Assembly (NCBI GenBank): GCA_035493835.1 | Contig: DATJHO010000075.1 | Span: 1 to 6,295 of the forward strand | Source of the DNA: DASZTU01 sp035493835 | GTDB taxonomy: Bacteria; Pseudomonadota; Alphaproteobacteria; Rhizobiales; Devosiaceae | Direction: 5' to 3' | Length of the DNA: 6,295 nt | Shown here: piece after piece, positions 5,499-6,295 of the stretch | How positions within the stretch are numbered: position 1 is the stretch's first letter | Layout of the letters: each line of letters starts with the position of its first letter | Position numbers and translations under genes: made by a program | The notes under the pieces: generated by a model | What the model was told of the DNA's origin: nothing | Database searches by the model: none | Seen by the model: the letters and a program-made list of their open reading frames with translations, nothing else

Positions 5499-5735
5499 CT
5501 AATCCTCGGCACTGAGGTCGAACTCGGCCTGGAGCCGAGGCAGCACTTTCGAAAGAGCTTCGTCGACCGGGAATTCGCCGGCCTTCCCCAGGCTTTGCTT
5601 CGTGACGATCCACCCGATGCCCCGGGGACCCGGTCCTACCTCGAACCCCTGGACGTCTTCGCAGCGTCGCTCTTTGCGGATGCGCTCGAGCAGCAGGGCT
5701 GCCAATTCCCGGGCTGTCTTCTTCGGCTTGGCCAT
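5499..5735 (-). CDS. Small hypothetical protein (78 aa)
   Basis: The function is not recognised. The ATG at 5735 is preceded by GGAGAG at a suitable distance and gives a 78-residue soluble protein that begins MAKPKKTARELAALLLERIR, a basic N-terminus followed by an amphipathic helix. Then come a Cys-containing segment (RRCEDVQGFEV, 23-33), a Gly-Pro turn, a strand GIGWIVTKQ (39-47) and a C-terminal helix VDEALSKVLPRLQAEFDL (57-74). The helix-strand-W-V-helix layout ending in 'FDL' resembles small uncharacterised proteins I recall from Bradyrhizobium-type genomes. An upstream in-frame ATG (5813) would extend it across the inverted repeat of the divergent promoter region and is less likely. The gene is divergent from the S1/P1 nuclease gene and probably leads the minus-strand trio. 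Confidence 0.6.
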   Translation of the reverse strand: MAKPKKTARELAALLLERIRKERRCEDVQGFEVGPGPRGIGWIVTKQSLGKAGEFPVDEALSKVLPRLQAEFDLSAED

Positions 5736-5772
5736 CTCGCTCTCCGCGGGTTGTCTGGCGCCATGGTGCTTG

Positions 5773-5801
5773 GCCTGTGGATCAACAATCCACATGCGCA
5801 T
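5773..5801. promoter_or_regulatory. Inverted repeat in the divergent promoter region, candidate operator
   Basis: TGTGGAT (5776-5782) and ATCCACA (5788-5794) are perfect reverse complements separated by CAACA. GC/GC pairs two bases further out extend the symmetry to 5773-5797. A second palindrome, ATGCGCAT (5794-5801), abuts it. The position, between the divergent 78-aa gene and nuclease gene, suits a shared regulator-binding site. No convincing -35/-10 pair is seen for either gene, and the regulator is unknown. Confidence 0.4.
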
Positions 5802-5861
5802 CTGATTATGCAAGGCGCGCCGGGTCTTGTAGACTGTCTTATCCGAGAGGAGGAAGCTTCG

Positions 5862-6295
5862 ATGCTGCCGATCGGGAGATACCTTCTCATCCTCGCGCTA
5901 ATGGCTTGCGTTTCCGCGCCTTCCGCCCTCGCCTGGGGCGCCCTGGGCCACCGAACCGTGGCGGCGATCGCCATGCTCCTGATCCCAGAAAAGGCCGGCA
6001 AGATGGACGTCATCCTGGCCCAGCTGGAAATGGACGGTAATTTCATCGACGCCGCCAGCTATCCCGACGAGTTCATCCGGGACCACGACCCCGAGCACAA
6101 ATTCGAGGCGTGGCACTACGCCGGTCTGCCCGACGACGGCATGCCTTTCGTCTGCGGGGACTGCCTGTTCAAGGCCCTCCCCGCCGAGCTGGCGATCCTG
6201 CGCCGGGGCGGCGGCGGGAAGGCGGAGGCGGTGGCCATCGCCTGGGTCGAGCATCTGGTCGGCGATCTTCACGAGCCGCTCCGCATGGACGGCCG
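5862..6295 (+). CDS. S1/P1-type zinc-dependent nuclease, N-terminal part; 3' end outside window
   Basis: This is an exported member of the S1/P1 nuclease family, trinuclear zinc phosphodiesterases that cut single-stranded nucleic acids. The ATG at 5862 follows AGGAGG at eight bases. The signal peptide (1-24, ending APSALA) is cut exactly before Trp25, whose free amino group binds zinc in this family. In mature numbering, Trp1 and His6 (WGALGH), Asp45 (SYPDE), His61 (WHY), His107 and Asp111 (WVEHLVGDLHEPL) line up with P1 ligands Trp1, His6, Asp45, His60, His116 and Asp120. However, the His expected after 'PL' (P1 His126) is Arg117, codon CGC at 6282-6284. VCGDCLFKAL corresponds to the family's conserved Cys-Val-x-x-Ala-Ile segment. 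The remaining ligands lie outside the window. Its role would be nucleotide scavenging or degradation of extracellular DNA or RNA, but activity is uncertain given the Arg. Confidence 0.85.
   Translation, partial: MLPIGRYLLILALMACVSAPSALAWGALGHRTVAAIAMLLIPEKAGKMDVILAQLEMDGNFIDAASYPDEFIRDHDPEHKFEAWHYAGLPDDGMPFVCGDCLFKALPAELAILRRGGGGKAEAVAIAWVEHLVGDLHEPLRMDG

Noticed and set aside
5366..5512. Start of the DUF1488-like gene at GTG 5512
   Set aside because: The extra 49 residues do not resemble the family, and the GTG at 5365 has GGGAG at proper spacing and matches the family N-terminus.
1..6295. Mobile elements, CRISPR arrays, tRNA/rRNA genes, toxin-antitoxin or defence systems
   Set aside because: No transposase or integrase motifs, no repeated spacer array, no tRNA-like clover-leaf and no defence-type domains were seen on either strand.

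Overview
The window is GC-rich DNA from a bacterium, most likely an alphaproteobacterium. The protein families (a COG4798-type methyltransferase, a DUF1488-like protein, small charged hypothetical proteins and peptidoglycan-binding-repeat proteins) and a candidate EcfG-type promoter (GGAAC-N17-GTT) fit the Hyphomicrobiales/Rhodospirillales range. That placement is inference from family resemblance, not from a phylogenetic marker. Both edges cut through genes.

Layout. On the + strand, 2-547 is the C-terminal part of a predicted SAM-dependent methyltransferase. A 78-base gap follows, holding a GGGCCC inverted repeat and a perfect TATAAT box. Then comes a two-gene unit: a GT4-type glycosyltransferase (626-1963) whose 3' end overlaps the start of a GDP-mannose 6-dehydrogenase of the AlgD family (1897-3225). 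The catalytic residues of this dehydrogenase fall at the same numbers as in Pseudomonas AlgD. A 178-base spacer with a possible stress promoter and a 24-codon upstream reading frame leads to a small secreted lipoprotein (3404-3850). A strong hairpin separates it from an exported protein with two peptidoglycan-binding-like repeats (4000-4560).

From 4588 to 5735 three small genes lie on the - strand: a 94-aa hypothetical protein, a DUF1488-like protein and a 78-aa hypothetical protein. Diverging from them on the + strand at 5862 is the N-terminal part of an S1/P1-type zinc nuclease with a signal peptide ending exactly before the essential Trp. It is cut by the window end.

How the genes fit together. 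The glycosyltransferase and AlgD-like pair suggests synthesis of a uronic-acid-containing surface or exopolysaccharide: AlgD makes GDP-mannuronate and the transferase builds glycan. The lipoprotein, the PG-binding protein and the nuclease are all exported, so much of the window concerns the cell envelope or periplasm, but nothing shows that they form one system. I see no mobile element, CRISPR array, RNA gene or recognisable defence system. The most interesting points are an Arg at a normally zinc-binding His in the nuclease, the 67-nt overlap that encodes the AlgD nucleotide-binding loop in two frames, and the regulatory architecture upstream of the lipoprotein.
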